Shown: positions 1 through 12,633 of the stretch, piece after piece
Numbering within the stretch: position 1 is the stretch's first letter
How the letters are laid out: each line of letters starts with the position of its first letter
Origin: Papilionanthe hookeriana x Papilionanthe teres
Taxonomy: Eukaryota; Streptophyta; Magnoliopsida; Asparagales; Orchidaceae
DNA: 64,000 bases
NCBI GenBank assembly: GCA_022702705.1
Contig: JAKZJZ010000071.1
Location: 1 to 64,000 of the forward strand
Direction: 5' to 3'
The notes under the pieces: model-generated
The model's input: only the letters and a program-made list of their open reading frames with translations
What the model was told of the DNA's origin: nothing
Databases searched by the model: none
Program-made: the position numbers and the translations under genes

Positions 1-913
1 AAAACTTTCCTAGAATTAAATAACAAAGCCATAGGACTTCGAGGTAGTTTGCCTAGTGCAACATAAATCCTCAACTCTTCGTTAGGCACTTGCATTGCAA
101 ATTAAGCCCTAACCAGGTCTTAGGATTACGAGGTAGTCGTCCGATACGACAATAAACCCTCACATCTTCGAAGTTATTTGTTTGATTTTATCATACAAAT
201 ATAAGCCTTAATTAATTAAAATTGGCAAGATCAAAACATTTAAATAAATATTAGGACTTTCCTAAACTCAAGCCAAACAATAGGATAGTCGGGAAATTAC
301 CAAAGTTCGCTTCGAACCTGTGATTTCTCCTACTTTTCTTCCTTTGGATTCCCAAAACAAAGTGTTCCAAATTTGATCCATTCCCTATTGAAATTCCAAA
401 ATTCAATCCCTTGAAAACTTAAACTTTGAAATCCTTGAGAGCAGAATTATTGATTATTATCGAGAGTTTTCTTAGGTGATTCCCATCACTTAAGATGTAA
501 TTAACTATTGGGGCTTGCCCTTATAGGGAATTTTAAAAGAACCTGAGTAATATAAACCCCGTTTAATGCTTTCATATTAAGCGGGGAATTTGTCGGCTTA
601 TAAAATTGGTTCGCAGACCAAACGGATGTCACAAATCTTCTAGTTTATTTAATCGAGCCCCACCGTCGAAGCGGTGTGTCTATCCTTAGGGATAGATACA
701 CGGTTTGTGGTGCGGTGCTCGTTTATATAAACTATTTGGGATGTGAGATCGGTTTAATCTCATATCTTAAAACCTTCAAATTTAAAATTATTTTCAAAAT
801 CAAATACTACTTTTCAAAATTATTTATTTAAATTAAATTAAAAATTCGCCGACAACTTCTGTTAGGCGACCCCCTTTTCAAAATAAAACATACAACCTAA
901 AAATATGCCGACA
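1..913 (+). repeat. 3' end of the 5' LTR of element C
   Basis: Colinear with 21310-22222 of element A, ending GCCGACA at 907-913. Contains the upstream near-duplicate of the LTR end and PBS at about 849-875. No gene present. Confidence 0.85.
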
Positions 914-1352
914 ACTTCTGGCGACTCCGCTGGGGACAATTCCTCTCTCCATTATAATCAGATAATTCTGCTTTCAAAAATCAGTAGTGTATCCATGTCC
1001 TTAATGGGTCAAGCTACCCTTCTTTCCGTTCGAAGACTATGTTCATTTCTACCTTGGACAAGTATAGCCAACATTCTCTCGGATTTAGGAGCCACTGTTT
1101 AGACACCCCTAAACAGAGAGGTTCCGAGATCCTTTTACCTCATTTCTGAGGTGGGGTGGACCCCCAATAGGTGTTAGTTTAGGAGTGATCCTTCGAGTCG
1201 AGAAGTCTTGCATAAGACTTTCTTTTCTTTTCCAACTCTGAATCGGATTCCTTACCTTCTCTACACCTTTAAACATTCCGTTCTAAATAAACGAACCCTC
1301 TAATAAATGATTCTTTAACAAATGATTCCTTCTTATAAATACATGAACAAGA
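914..1352 (+). other. Leader of element C
   Basis: Follows the LTR end; contains the PBS (919-937), the hairpin TGTTTAG/CTAAACA at 1096-1115, the ACCTCA ... TGAGGT hairpin at about 1138-1154 and the PPT-complementary segment at about 1148-1175. Noncoding. Confidence 0.65.
919..937 (+). other. Primer-binding site of element C
   Basis: TGGCGACTCCGCTGGGGAC, five bases after the LTR end. It matches the tRNA-Arg-type PBS I remember for Ogre elements; the tRNA match was not computed. This is the best preserved PBS in the window. Confidence 0.75.
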
Positions 1353-1453
1353 ATGTGTTCGGACTCTTTTCAATTCCTTTCTTTTCGTCCTAAAGAAAAG
1401 AAGCATAACTCGGGACTAACAACCAGAATCTACCCTGCAGAAATGGAAACCCC
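1353..1453 (+). CDS. ORF1 start of element C, interrupted by B
   Basis: ATG 1353 opens MCSDSFQFLSFRPKEKK and continues without a break through CCTGCAGAAATGG to the insertion of B. This short piece shows that the upstream ATG and the internal MEAP/METP start are in one frame in an intact copy. ORF1 resumes at 57038. Confidence 0.7.
1449..1453. repeat. Left target-site duplication of element B (ACCCC)
   Basis: ACCCC next to the LTR end of B; the partner at 57033-57037 is ACGCC. One mismatch in five, in a sequence that shows many single-base anomalies. Confidence 0.65.
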
Positions 1454-4400
1454 TGTCGGCGAATTTTTAATTTAATTAAAATAAGTAATTTGAAAAGTAG
1501 TATTTGATTTTGAAAATAATTTTAAATTTGAAGGTTTTAAGATATGAGATTAAACCGATCTCACATCCCAAATAGTTTATATAAACGAGCATCGCACCAC
1601 TAAACCGTGTACCTATCCCTAAGGATAGACACATCGCTCGATGGTGGGGCTTGATTAAATAAACTAGAAGATTAGTGACATCCGTTTGGTCCGCGAACCA
1701 ATTTTATAAGCCGACAAGTTTCCCCCGCTTAATATGAAAACATTAAACGGGGTTTATATTACACAGGTTCTTTAAAATTCTCTATAAGGGCAAGCCCCTA
1801 TAGTTAATTACATCTTAAGTGACGGGAATCACCTAAGAAAACTCTCGATAATAATCAATGATTCTGCTCTCAAGAATTTCAAAGTTTAAGGTTTTCAAAG
1901 ATTGAATTTTGAAGTTTCAATAGGGAATGGATCAAATTTTTGGAACATTTTGTTTTGTGAATCCAAAGGAAGAAAGGTAGGAGAAATCACTGATTCGAAG
2001 TGAACTTCGATAATTTCCCGACTATCCTATCGTTTGGCTTGAATTTAGGAAAGTCCTAATGTTTATTTAGTATTTCAATCTTGTCAATTTTAATTAATTA
2101 GGGCTTATATTTGTATGATAAAATCAAACAAATAACTTTAAAAAATGTGAGGGTTTATGTCGTATCGGACGACTACCTCGGAATCCTAAGACCGGTTAGG
2201 GCTTAATTTGCAATGCAAATGCCTAACGAAGAGTTGAGGATTTATGTTGCACTAGGCAAGCTACCTCGAAATCCTATGGCTTTGTTGTTTTAATTCTAAG
2301 AAGAGTTTTGTTGAAGTAGACTCGAGTTTGCTGATGACGATGGTCGTGCTGCCCACCATACTCCGAGCTCCTTGTTGTTGCAGAGGTTTAGTTTTAGAAA
2401 TCATAAATCAGGGGATGAGAAAAGTGTTTTGGTTTAGAGGGGTCTTAATTTCCAAGTGTTTTGTATTTTGATTAAAACAAATCTTAAAGTTGATTATAAC
2501 GACACCGGTTAAGATCCCACGGTTCCATCCTTCCGACATCATTATTTTTATCGGATTCACTTAGTCCGGATGAATTTGCTAAACTCAACCGAATGAGTTC
2601 CACACTTTCATTTAGACCGTGGAAATCCGTTAGCAACACGTAGGTTACATCATCCGAGGTATTCCCGATCATCCAACGGGACGTTTTAATTTAGCTCGCA
2701 ATTGTAGTTTTGTGTTACGTTTGTGATTAAATTTTGAGTTGTTTTATATTTTGAAATGTTGTGGCGGTGAATTTTATCTTGCAATGACTTTTAATTTAAT
2801 TTTGGTTTCGGTTTTAGGGGCTATCCTAAAGGTGTGAGTTTTCATGCAACGATTGTTTTATCATGCAAGAAAAATAAACGCAATTGCAACAAAGTAAATT
2901 GCAAGAAAGTAAATTGCAAGAAAGTAAATTGCAATAAAGTAAAAGCGTACACTGGAGGGTCTTCCCGTCATCCCAAGCCGCACTTAAAACACAATTAGAA
3001 TATTTAAGCAAGTTCCTAGGTAAAGCTAAGGGAAAGGTTATGGTTTTCTACCAAATTCCTAATCCTATAGCTAGTCATCTCCTATGACGTCTAGGTTCTT
3101 TGGGTTTTGGTTTAAGGACGATTTTCTTCATCAAAGAACAATTAAGTCCAATTGTTCTTATAAATATCCTATCATATTGAGGAAGTGCTTAAGAAGAATC
3201 TTAAACATCTTTTCAATATTTCCAGGATTGTTTTAAGTTCAAATGAATTTAATTATACAAATGAATTCATCGTCCAAGAATTTCAAGTTTTGTTAACTTG
3301 CTCAGTGAACTAGGACATTTGAATATCCTATGAGTGAAGTGACACTTCATTTAATGTTTTATTTAGGAGCTATAATAACTAAAGCTTTCAAGGGTAAGTT
3401 AGTATTCAAATGATTTGGTTTAAGTTAAAGAGTTTAAATTTGGAATAGCGTTCAAGTTGTTTTATATTTAATTTCTTTTATGTCTTAGGTGATGTTATAT
3501 TTAATTTAACTTAATTTAATTGAGTTTTAATTTAGTTTAACATAGTTCAATTTAATTTGACTTGGTGTTTAATTAATTTGATTTGATTTAACTTTAATTT
3601 AATTATTTAATTTAATTTAATTTAATTTTAATTATTTAATTTAATTTAATTTAATTGTTTAATTTAATTTAATTTAATTTTAATTTAATTTAATTTAATT
3701 GTTTGATTTAATTTAATTTAATTTTAATTAATTTAATTTAATTGTTTAATTATTTAATTTAATTTAATTATTTAATTTAATTTAATTTTAATTAATTTAA
3801 TTTAATTGTTTAATTTAATTTAATTTAATTATTAAATTTAATTTAATTTAATTTTTAAATTTAATCTTAATTTAATTTATCTTTAATTTACTTTATTTTT
3901 AATTTTAATTGAAATTAAGTCTTTTAATATTTTAAATTTGAGTTATCATTTTAATTAAAAATTGAGTATTAGTTGATATAATTAATTTAGGGATTTTTAA
4001 ATTAAAGAATAAATCTCTTCCTAATAAAGATCCCTTATTTTAATAATTCCAATTTTATTATTCTTCCAAATTTAATCTATTATTTAATTAAAGTTTAATC
4101 ATTTTAAAATTATTTAATGGGTTTCTACCCTTTAATTATTTAAATTTCAATCATCCAAATCAGATTAGGATCAAATATTTTACTTGTTGATTTTTTATTA
4201 AACCTAAAGTTTTAATTAAGGATTAAAGATTTTAATTACCATTTTACCCTTTAAGCTTAATAATTTCATAACTCACTAAATTGAACTCAAATGAACTTGA
4301 AATTTTTATGTGACTTTACTCATATGTCAATAAAGACATGAGAGGAGAAAATGTGATTTTTCTGTATTTAATTTATTTATATAATTATTTTTGGTGGAAA

Positions 4401-7400
4401 ATAGAGATTTTCAAGGAAAATTTGATAACATGACCAAAGGAAAAGTTTCTGTCCTTAAGAAAATTAGGGGACATTCCTAATGACCAGAGAAGCACTTGGA
4501 CCAATTTTGGTGATTTTTTGAATTATATTATTTTTATTATAATTATTTTGAGTTTTGGAGTGTTAATTAATTTAAAAATAAGATAAATGTTGAAAAATGG
4601 ATTTTATATTTTTCAAAAATCTCTCTGATATCAAGGAAACCAGAGAATCAAATTTTGCAATTTTCTGATTTTTCTATGATTTATAATAATTATTTTAGTG
4701 AAAATGCTAGAAAATACATTTTTTTAATTTTAAAATTACCCTAGGGCTTTAAAATTCAATATCTCACTAAATAGACCTAGGAAAAATGTGGGATTTGTTC
4801 CTAAGTGATTAAAATTCAAAATGTGACATTTTGGTGAATTTTATTATTTTTGTGATTTTTATTATTTTTTAATTATTAAAAATATTAAAATATTATTAAA
4901 AATTAACTTTTTTAGAAAATTGAAATTTTAATTTTCTTGGGTTCCCCTGATATCAGAGAGGCTCCAAAACCAATTTGGTGAATTTTTAAAAAGTATTTTA
5001 AAAGTTATGAATTTTTAAAGTTTAAAATGGCTAAGTGACTTAATCAACCCAATTAGTGGGGCTAACCAAGTCCAATTGACTTCAAATTTTTATGGTGGAT
5101 TCCTCTGATCCTAAAGGTCAGTGGAGAATTGATTTCAAGTCAATTTGATACCTGGTTAACTCTAATTAATTAAAGACCTATTTTGGGTGTTTAAGCCAAT
5201 TAGGGTTAATCCGAGTGAATTAACTCAAGTCCTATTTTTCCTAGAGTTCTCTGGTCATAAGGAACATCACCAAATATTTCTAGAATTTATTTCACAACAT
5301 GCTAATTTTTGGAATTAAAATACTCAAAACGAGCAACATGCATTTGAAAAATAAATAACTTTTCACGAGATGGCCTCGACCTTGGAAAATTCGGGGAATG
5401 TTCCCAAGTTCGAGGCTTCAAAAGCCCTATGGTCTCATGCCATGGTGAATTGTATACATGCATGGAGAATTAAATGTATGCAGAGAGTAAATAAATCATA
5501 AAAAATAAAATACTTAATTAAATTAAATGATTTCTTTTCCACATTATTCTCCTCTCGTTCACCGAGCAAGAGGGTATTTTTATTTTATTTTTGTGATTTT
5601 TCTACACAGAGATATGAATTTTTGAAGTTTAGGGAATTAAATAAATAGAAAAATACCCTAATTTTCTATTTATCCACGCGGCGCCGCGTCAACCTCGGCG
5701 GCTCCGAAACGCCGCGTGTCGCGCTCCCATTCGACGCCGCCATCCGAGTCGGCGGCCGGGCCCCGCGGTTCTCGTACCGTCTCTCGGTCCGACGCAATCC
5801 CGGCCGTCCGTGCGCGCGTGTATCGAATGGACGGCATCCGTTCATCGTCCCCAAGTGTTCTCACCCGAGAGCCGTCCACACTAAATCCCTAAGATCTCAC
5901 TCGATTCTCAATGGATTTTCATGTTCTTATGCTCTATGGATTCGTCTTGAAGAGACGAACACATCTATACGGCTAACATGCATTGAAACTAAGGCATTTG
6001 AAATGGAGAATCTCCGAAGCTCGGGATGAATAGTTAACTCATACCTTAGCTCGGAGAAGTGTGGCTTCAATCCGAGAGTTGTTGCACCTTCGATTGGGTC
6101 CCGCAAGCTCCGGATGAAGTCTCCTGGTCCGTGAATTGCCTAGGCTATGAAAGTGACCACGCCCGATCACAAAGCTTGGAGGCTGGAGCAAGCTGGGTGG
6201 CCCGGAGATGGGGCTTTCGGTGGGAAACTTCTCCTCTTGGTCCAGTGAAGGTGTAGGACCAGATCAATTTGAGGATTGGTTCACCGTGGCAAAGTGTCCC
6301 GGTTTTGGGTGGAATTTCGGTTGAGAAATTGGGCTCCGTTGGTGGGGATTAGGGCAAATTGACACTCGGGATCAACTCGCTCTCGGGATGGTGAAGGGTT
6401 TGAAACAATTTTGGCGAGTTTCGGCAAGGTTTGTGCTTGGCTCCCTTCATGGCCGAGAGGGGTGGAGTTTAAATAGAGCTGGTCGGGGGCCTCCCGCAGA
6501 GAGTTAGGGCTTGGGATCAGCTTGCTCAGTGAGGAGAAGATCGGCCATGGTGACCACTAGGGATGGGGCGGCTCGGCAAGTGAGAATTTCGATGTTGGCT
6601 CACATGTGAGCTCTCGGCCATGGTGTTTTCCGGCGGCTCTGGTGGCCGGCCGGCCGGGCATGGGTCACCCTCGAGGTCGAGTGGGTCGTGGCTGGAGGTT
6701 TGTGCAATCAATTGGCCATGGACATGTGTAAAAGCTTTGATCCAAAGTGGAATGAGGCATGGCTAGATTTGGACCTAAATGGGTCAACCCACCCATTTGG
6801 GCTAGGTGCACCACCCAAGGCCTGGTTTAGGGCTGAGGAGAAAGTGATTTGGATCGAGCTTGATTAGTGGGGTCAAGTCACAATCCAAGTACGATTAGGC
6901 TTAAGCATGGTTTAGTGGAATCATGTAAGTGGTTAACCACCTTTAGGAGTTAAGGAAAGAGCCTCCTCCTTTTGCCCAAAATGGCATGGTGACATGTAAA
7001 GAGGCTCTCATGGCTTGCATATGGCTTATGCATGGCTCCATGGCTCCATTTGGCTTGGGAAAAGTAAAGTCAATTTCATGGAAATGGATTTAAGGAAAAT
7101 TTTGGTATTTAGGGGTGATTTGGCATGAGGCTTGATTTGGAATTATTTGATGATGAATTTAGGACTTAGGGATGATTTTAATTGAAAGTATGATGAGGGG
7201 AAATGTCATATGGGCCTTGGAAGAATTTTGGGCTTTTTTGAAAGGGTTTTAGATGGGCTTTTAAGATGGATTAGGAAAGTGGGCTCTTGAATTTTAAAAT
7301 GGATTTTGGGATGAAATTTTGTAAAGAGTTTGGGCCAAATAATTATTGGGTTTAGCTCATGGATGTGTCATGAGTGACTTGAAGCAAATTTGGGGTAGTT

Positions 7401-8845
7401 TGGACTTGAATTGGGTTGGATTTGAATTCTTTTGGTGAATGGGCCAATGTAGGTCAAATTGGGCTAACTTGGGCCAATATTGGGCTAGGGTTGAAATTGA
7501 TGTAAAATAAATATTAAGAAATGTTTATGGGAGTGTTTCAAAGAGGTTTTGGCTTTGGTTGGGTTTTAATTTTGGGGTTTGGGCCTATTTGGGTTAGATT
7601 TGGGTTTAGGTCAAAATTGGGCTTTTTGATTTTGGGTTGAATTTGAGTGGGGTTTGGGTCAAAATCTTGGGCAAATCATGTTAGTGTTTTGTTTATGAGG
7701 ATGTTAAGGAAGGTTTAGAAAAGATTTGGGGTTAATTGGAGTTGAATTGGGTTAGTTTGGGCTAAGTTTGGGTCATGGGTCCAAATTTGGGCTTTAAGGC
7801 CCAAAGTGAAATTGGATCCAAATGTCAATCAAATTGGACTTGGATTTGGTCTAAATTGGTATTGGGAATGTTGAATTGAAGTTTAGAATTGAATTGGACC
7901 AAAATTGGGGTCAATTGGGTATGTTTGGTTTGACATTGGGTCCACTTTGGGTTAAAATGGGTCAATTTGGGGGTTTTGACAAAAGTAGGGTAAATTGACA
8001 AAATTGGCCCATGGTGTAGTTGGACAAAATGAAATTGGGAATATTTGGGATTTTCTGGAATTTTCTGGGAATTTTCTGAATTTTTGGATTTTTAGGCCAA
8101 GAAGGGTATTTTGGGTATTTGGAGGGTATTGGGGGGTTTTCTTGGAATTTTTGGTATTTTTGGGTATGGATGATCAATTTGAGTGATGTGGAGGTGTTTG
8201 GGATTGATTTTGGAAAATTTTAGGTAATTTGGAGATTTTGCAAAAATTTGGGTAATTCGAGGGTTTTGGGTAGGTTTAGTAGGTGTAGGGTCCCGGGGTC
8301 AAAAATTGAAAATTTGGGAAATTGAAGATTGGGTGAATTTGGGTGGGGTGAAATCATTTTGGTTGAGCCATGAAGCCATTTCAAGCCCATATGAGCCATG
8401 AAAGGACTCATTTGAGGCATTCATTATGTTGTTCCTAACCTCTTAGCCGAGGGCTTAGGGGTTAAGGACCATCCATGTGAATCACCCACATGAGTCGGGA
8501 GGTTAAGTTGGGTATGGGTGTGGTTTTAGGAAGTGTGTGGAAATGTAGTGTGTAAGTGTAATGTAAGTCGGCCCCTTCATCGGACCGAGGCCACCGAGGG
8601 CGGTCCTAAGGCCGAAGAGTCCTATAGGAACTCATCCTTTAAACTTCCATATTTGATTTCAACCCTCCAGGTGATTAGGGGTCTATAGTCAAATTTGTGG
8701 AGTTTGCGGGGAGTTTAGAAGTGGTTTGAATTTCTAAAAGGCGGGTCCCAATTCTAGTCTTCTAAGATAGTCGAAGGAAAAGCCTAAGGCTAGATCCTAA
8801 GCACTAAAAAGAAGAAGGAAGACCTCATCAAAAATGAGGTCAACA
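1454..8845 (-). repeat. 3' LTR of element B
   Basis: 7,392 bp on the minus strand, 8845 down to 1454. It abuts C sequence directly at 1453, which fixes the LTR end of B at the upstream GCCGACA. TATA-like box at 6468-6476 (reverse complement); TTAAA tract at about 3480-3890; 14-bp repeats at about 2880-2945. Confidence 0.9.
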
Positions 8846-9229
8846 AATGGACCCCCGATAGGTGTGGTGAGTGACGGAGCACACCGCGCGTATTGGTGTT
8901 GACCGAAGCGATCAACGAAACCAACACGAGATGTCCAAGTGACGAACTTAGGACGAAGTAGAAGAGTTTCTGGCTGGGGAGTGTCGAGTATATCTCCGGA
9001 ACCGAAGATTCTTGAACTCTCGGCTGGGAAAGGAAAAGGAGGTGAATCCCAAATCACATGATCGCGGGGAATTTCGATTTAGATTTTATTTTGTTTCAAT
9101 TTATGTTTTGATGTGTGAGTTTAAATTTTAGTTTGGAGTTTCGATTTAGATTGAAGTTTTGTCGAAATTAATTTGAGGGATTTGATTTGAAATGAAAATT
9201 AGGATTTTGAGGTTTTAGATGTAACATCT
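8846..9229 (-). other. Unique 3' region and PPT of element B
   Basis: Homologue of 34861-35249. PPT region at 8846-8864 reads, on the minus strand, CACCTATCGGGGGTCCATT. No gene. Confidence 0.55.
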
Positions 9230-10199
9230 CCAACCTCGAAAGAAAATTGAATTGATTAGATTGAATCGTTGCAATGAGAAGATATCTCGAAGCAAAGTGG
9301 TGTTGGATGTAAAATCCTTAACCTCAAGAGTTTGATTTTGATGTGATGTATTTCATTGCGATAGGGAAAAGATCCTAAAGCAATGCAGTCTCGAATGTAA
9401 AATCCTCGACCCAAAGGTTGAATTTTGATTTGATGTATTTCAGTGCAATAGGGAAAGAATCCTAAAGCAGCGCAGTCTTGGATGTAAAATCCTCGACCCA
9501 AAAGTCTGAATTTTGATGTATTTCAGTGCAATAGGAAAAGGATCCTAAAGCGAGTGCGGTCTTGGATGTAAAATCCTCGACCTCAAGAGTTTTGAGTTTT
9601 GATGTATTTCGGTGCAATAGGAAGAGAATCCTAAAGCGGTGCGGTCTTGGATGTAAAATCCTTGACTCAAAAGAGTTTGAATTTTGATGTATTTCGGTGC
9701 AATAGGAAAAGGATCCTAAAGCGGTACGGTCTTGGATGTAAAATCCTCGACCTCAAGAGTTTTGAGTTTTGATGTATTTCGGTGCAATAGGAAAAGGATC
9801 CTAAAGCAGTGCAGTCTTGGATGTAAAATCCTTGACTCAAAAGGTTTGATTTTGATGTATTTCAGTGCAATAGGAAAAGGATCCTAAAGCAGTGCAGTCT
9901 TGGATGTAGAATCCTCGACCCAAAAGAGTTGAATTTGAATTTGATGTATTTCAGTGCAGTAGGAAAAGAATCCTAAAGCAGTGCAGTCTTGGATGTAGAA
10001 TCCTTGACTCAAAAGGTTTGATTTTGATGTATTTCAGTGCAATAGGAAAAGGATCCTAAAGCAGTGCAGTCTTGGATGTAAAATCCTCGACCCAAAAGTT
10101 TGAATTTGAATTTGATGTATTTCAGTGCAGTAGGAAAAGAATCCTAAAGCAGTGCAGTCTTGGATGTAAAATCCTCGACCCAAAAGGTTGAATTTGAAT
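9230..10199 (-). repeat. 3' UTR tandem array of element B (~11-12 copies)
   Basis: Same unit as 33565-34860, reverse complement (GTCTTGGATGTAAAATCCTC ... GATGTATTTCAGTGCAATAG). Eleven or twelve copies against about fifteen in A, so the array expands or contracts between family members. Confidence 0.93.
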
Positions 10200-10572
10200 T
10201 TTTTGAATGAGATTTGATTTGAGATCTAGAAGATCGGATTTGAGATTTGATAGAGATTTAGAATCTGGAAAGATTGAATTTGAATTTGGAAGGATGAGTT
10301 TGAACTCGATTGAAATTTGATTTAAGATTTGATTTGAAATTTGGAAGATCAAGTTTGAAACTTGATCGAGATTGGATTTGGAATTTGATTGAGGATTTGA
10401 TTTGGAATTTGTAAAGATGAAATTTGATTTGGAATTTGGAAGGATGGAATTTGATTTTGAAGTTTGGAAGGATGGAATTTGAGATTTGTGTTGATTTCGT
10501 TTATCTTTTAATGGTTCAAATTTTATTTTGTTGTTTATTTAATGTTCATGTGAACTTGGTGTTTGTCATTTT
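10200..10572 (-). other. 3' AT-rich stretch of element B
   Basis: About 370 bp of degenerate GATTTGGAATTTG-type words between ALKBH ORF and repeat array; no gene. Confidence 0.5.
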
Positions 10573-12423
10573 TCAGATTTTTTTTAGAAAGTTTTCTTTT
10601 ATTCTCTTTTTTTCTTTTCTGTTCTTTGTTCGAAGTTTATTTAACTTTAATGGCGTTTCCCAATCAATTTGCACAAAAGAGGTGAAGGCCAAAAACGTGA
10701 CATGGTCACTTTCATTCCAATCATGTTGAAAATACGTCGTACAACTCGATCTGGAATATATTTCATACAATCCATGTAGACTCAAAGCGGATTTGTGTAT
10801 GATCTTTGTTGATCCATCAAAAGAAGCATCCGTCGAAAAATCCATGTACGAATAGTGAGGTACATGGTCGATAACATCACCTTCCAAGCCATCCTTGGCA
10901 AGGATGCCGGTTGGATGTACGTTGGAGGTGTGATATTTCCCATGTAACTCGCAGGCTTCGTAAGGCCGGAGGTTCTCTAGCTCCGGATGCGGTTGGAAAT
11001 GGTAAGGTATTTTCTTTGTCGTCCATCCTCCCGAAAGTAAGCGAGATTCGCTCCACCGGCACTCCCGGTATGCAATGCTTTGCGATATACTGCTCCGTTA
11101 CCTTGCGGTATCATGACGGAACCCACCGGTAAAGGTATCTTTGTCGGCCCTCGGAACTCACCCGGGCACTGCTATCCGGAGGTCGGATCCGAACATGATG
11201 TTGCACTCATTCAAGAAAGAGACCGTGCGAAAGGTCCGACGAAGTCGTGGTGATCAATATGTGGGGGTATGCGATCACTCTGTTTGTAGATGTTGATAAT
11301 GCGGCTATTGGGTATGCAATCCGCTGGCGGTACCCTCCATGTTATCAATCTTTTCACCATTCTCTTGATAACTAATGGCATCGGATCTACTTGCCCATGA
11401 CGAAGTATCCCTGGTGGGTTTCCCTTCCGTCTTCGAGCAAAGTTGTAGCGGCATCCGCATTGTATTGTGATTCTTCCTTTCCCCGGCATCCATCTCCGGG
11501 GTTCGAGTATGTATTTTCCCTCGGGCGGCTGCTCGGCCCATTCTTTTCGGATCCGGATACGATCCACGATTTGCTGTTGTTCATACTGCGAGAATACGTC
11601 GGTGTGTAGCTCGAGGCCTTCTAGTATGTTGATTCTTCTTCCTTTAATTCTCTCGAAGTATTCGAAAGTTTTCTTTTCAACATTCCGCATCCTCTCCGGC
11701 TCGTATTCCGGAATGATCTGCAGATGGCGAGGCCTTGTGACGTATTGTGGGATATATGGTTCAATCCCTTCACGTTCCCCTGCATACCTCGGCTCCTCGG
11801 GGATGATGCTCGTCGGGACATTCCGCGGGTTGCTTACGCAACAAGGTCATGCACTGCCTGGTGGTTCTATCCGGTGGCGTGGTAGCCTTCTTTCTTCGAT
11901 CTTACGGAGATTTCCACGGTTCTTTCGTTATTCTAGGAGTCGGCCTCCTTTTTCGAGTTCCGGTGAACCGGTGTCCTTGAAATGTATGTGCTTGGCATTA
12001 GCGAGTGTCTCATCGCGCTGGTCCGCGACTAGTTTTGTTAACATTTTACGGATGCGGCGATTCTTATTTCTTCGTTGCGTGGCCGTGAGAGTAGCCCTCC
12101 GAACTTCTTGCATCTCTGCGGGCGCGGCGGCGACAAGCTCGCCCTCCGCTTGTAGTGACTACGGACTTCATTTTCTTGTCTTCTTCGGTGTTTGCTTTTC
12201 TTTTCTTGTTGTTGGATTGGTGGCTTGGGCCACCCACTTTCATCACTTGTACGCCAGGGTAGTTCTTCTCGGTTAGCGGGACCCGGTCACTTTCCTCGTC
12301 TTGTAGGCTCGCCGGTGCGAAATGCGAGTCAATCTCGATTATCGCTCCATCTTTCACCCTCTTTTCATCGAGTGCAAGGCTTACGCCATTCTTAAAGTTC
12401 AAGACCAACCGCCCGTTCGACAT
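10573..12423 (-). CDS. ALKBH: ALKBH9/10-like RNA demethylase ORF of element B
   Basis: Second copy of the captured dioxygenase, at the same place after integrase. I choose ATG 12423 (MSNGRLVLNF); the longer open frame to 12510 runs across the 3' splice site (CAG, complement 12427-12429) and is likely intronic. N-terminal basic segments KKRKANTEEDKKMK and RRNKNRRIRKMLTKL. The 159-residue open segment 11211-11690 is the best stretch: INILEGLELHTDVFSQYEQQ, RRWMPGKGRITIQCGC, GNPPGILRHGQVDPMP, LVIKRMVKRLITWRV, then IPPHIDHHDFVGPF with H at 11261 and D at 11255. The distal His/Arg part lies in shifted frames at about 11050-11090. A C-terminal extension (FSTDASFDGSTKIIH ... FQHDWNESDHVTFLAF) stays open to 10573. 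Confidence 0.85.
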
Positions 12424-12633
12424 TTCCTGCGAAAAGACAAGGAAAAGGATCGAGGGCGTACTAAGAACAAGAACATTAAGAAAATGTTTATTAAAGATAC
12501 ATTTTTTCATTATTCTTATATTTTGAAATTTAACGGGAATGAAGTAGGATAAGATCCGGAAAGAGATCTTGATTTGAAAAAGGAAACAAGGAAAACTTAA
12601 TTATCATGATTTTATTTATCTTAGCACATTTTA
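12424..12633 (-). promoter_or_regulatory. Integrase-ALKBH gap of element B with 3' splice site
   Basis: Homologue of 31104-31352. Pyrimidine-rich tract and TTTTCGCAG|G just before the ALKBH ATG, conserved with A. Confidence 0.58.

Larger units (their letters stand above)
1..1453 (+). mobile_element. Element C, left part: end of 5' LTR, PBS, leader and ORF1 start
   Basis: Plus-strand sequence colinear with 21310-22755 of element A. It holds the last 913 bp of a 5' LTR, an intact primer-binding site, a structured leader and the first 101 bases of ORF1, where B is inserted. C resumes at 57033. The upstream part of its LTR lies outside the window. Confidence 0.88.

Noticed and set aside
919..937. 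A tRNA gene fragment
   Set aside because: Only the 3' end complement of a tRNA is present, directly after an LTR: it is a primer-binding site.
11467..12276. The longest open frame in the window (269 codons, plus strand)
   Set aside because: It is antisense to the ALKBH ORF of element B, which has clear family motifs on the minus strand; the plus-strand peptide has no recognisable domain and A does not keep it open.
12424..12510. Longer N-terminus for the ALKBH ORF of B with a hydrophobic, signal-like start
   Set aside because: This extension crosses a strong 3' splice site and is out of keeping with A, where the open frame starts at the ATG after the CAG; it is probably intron sequence.
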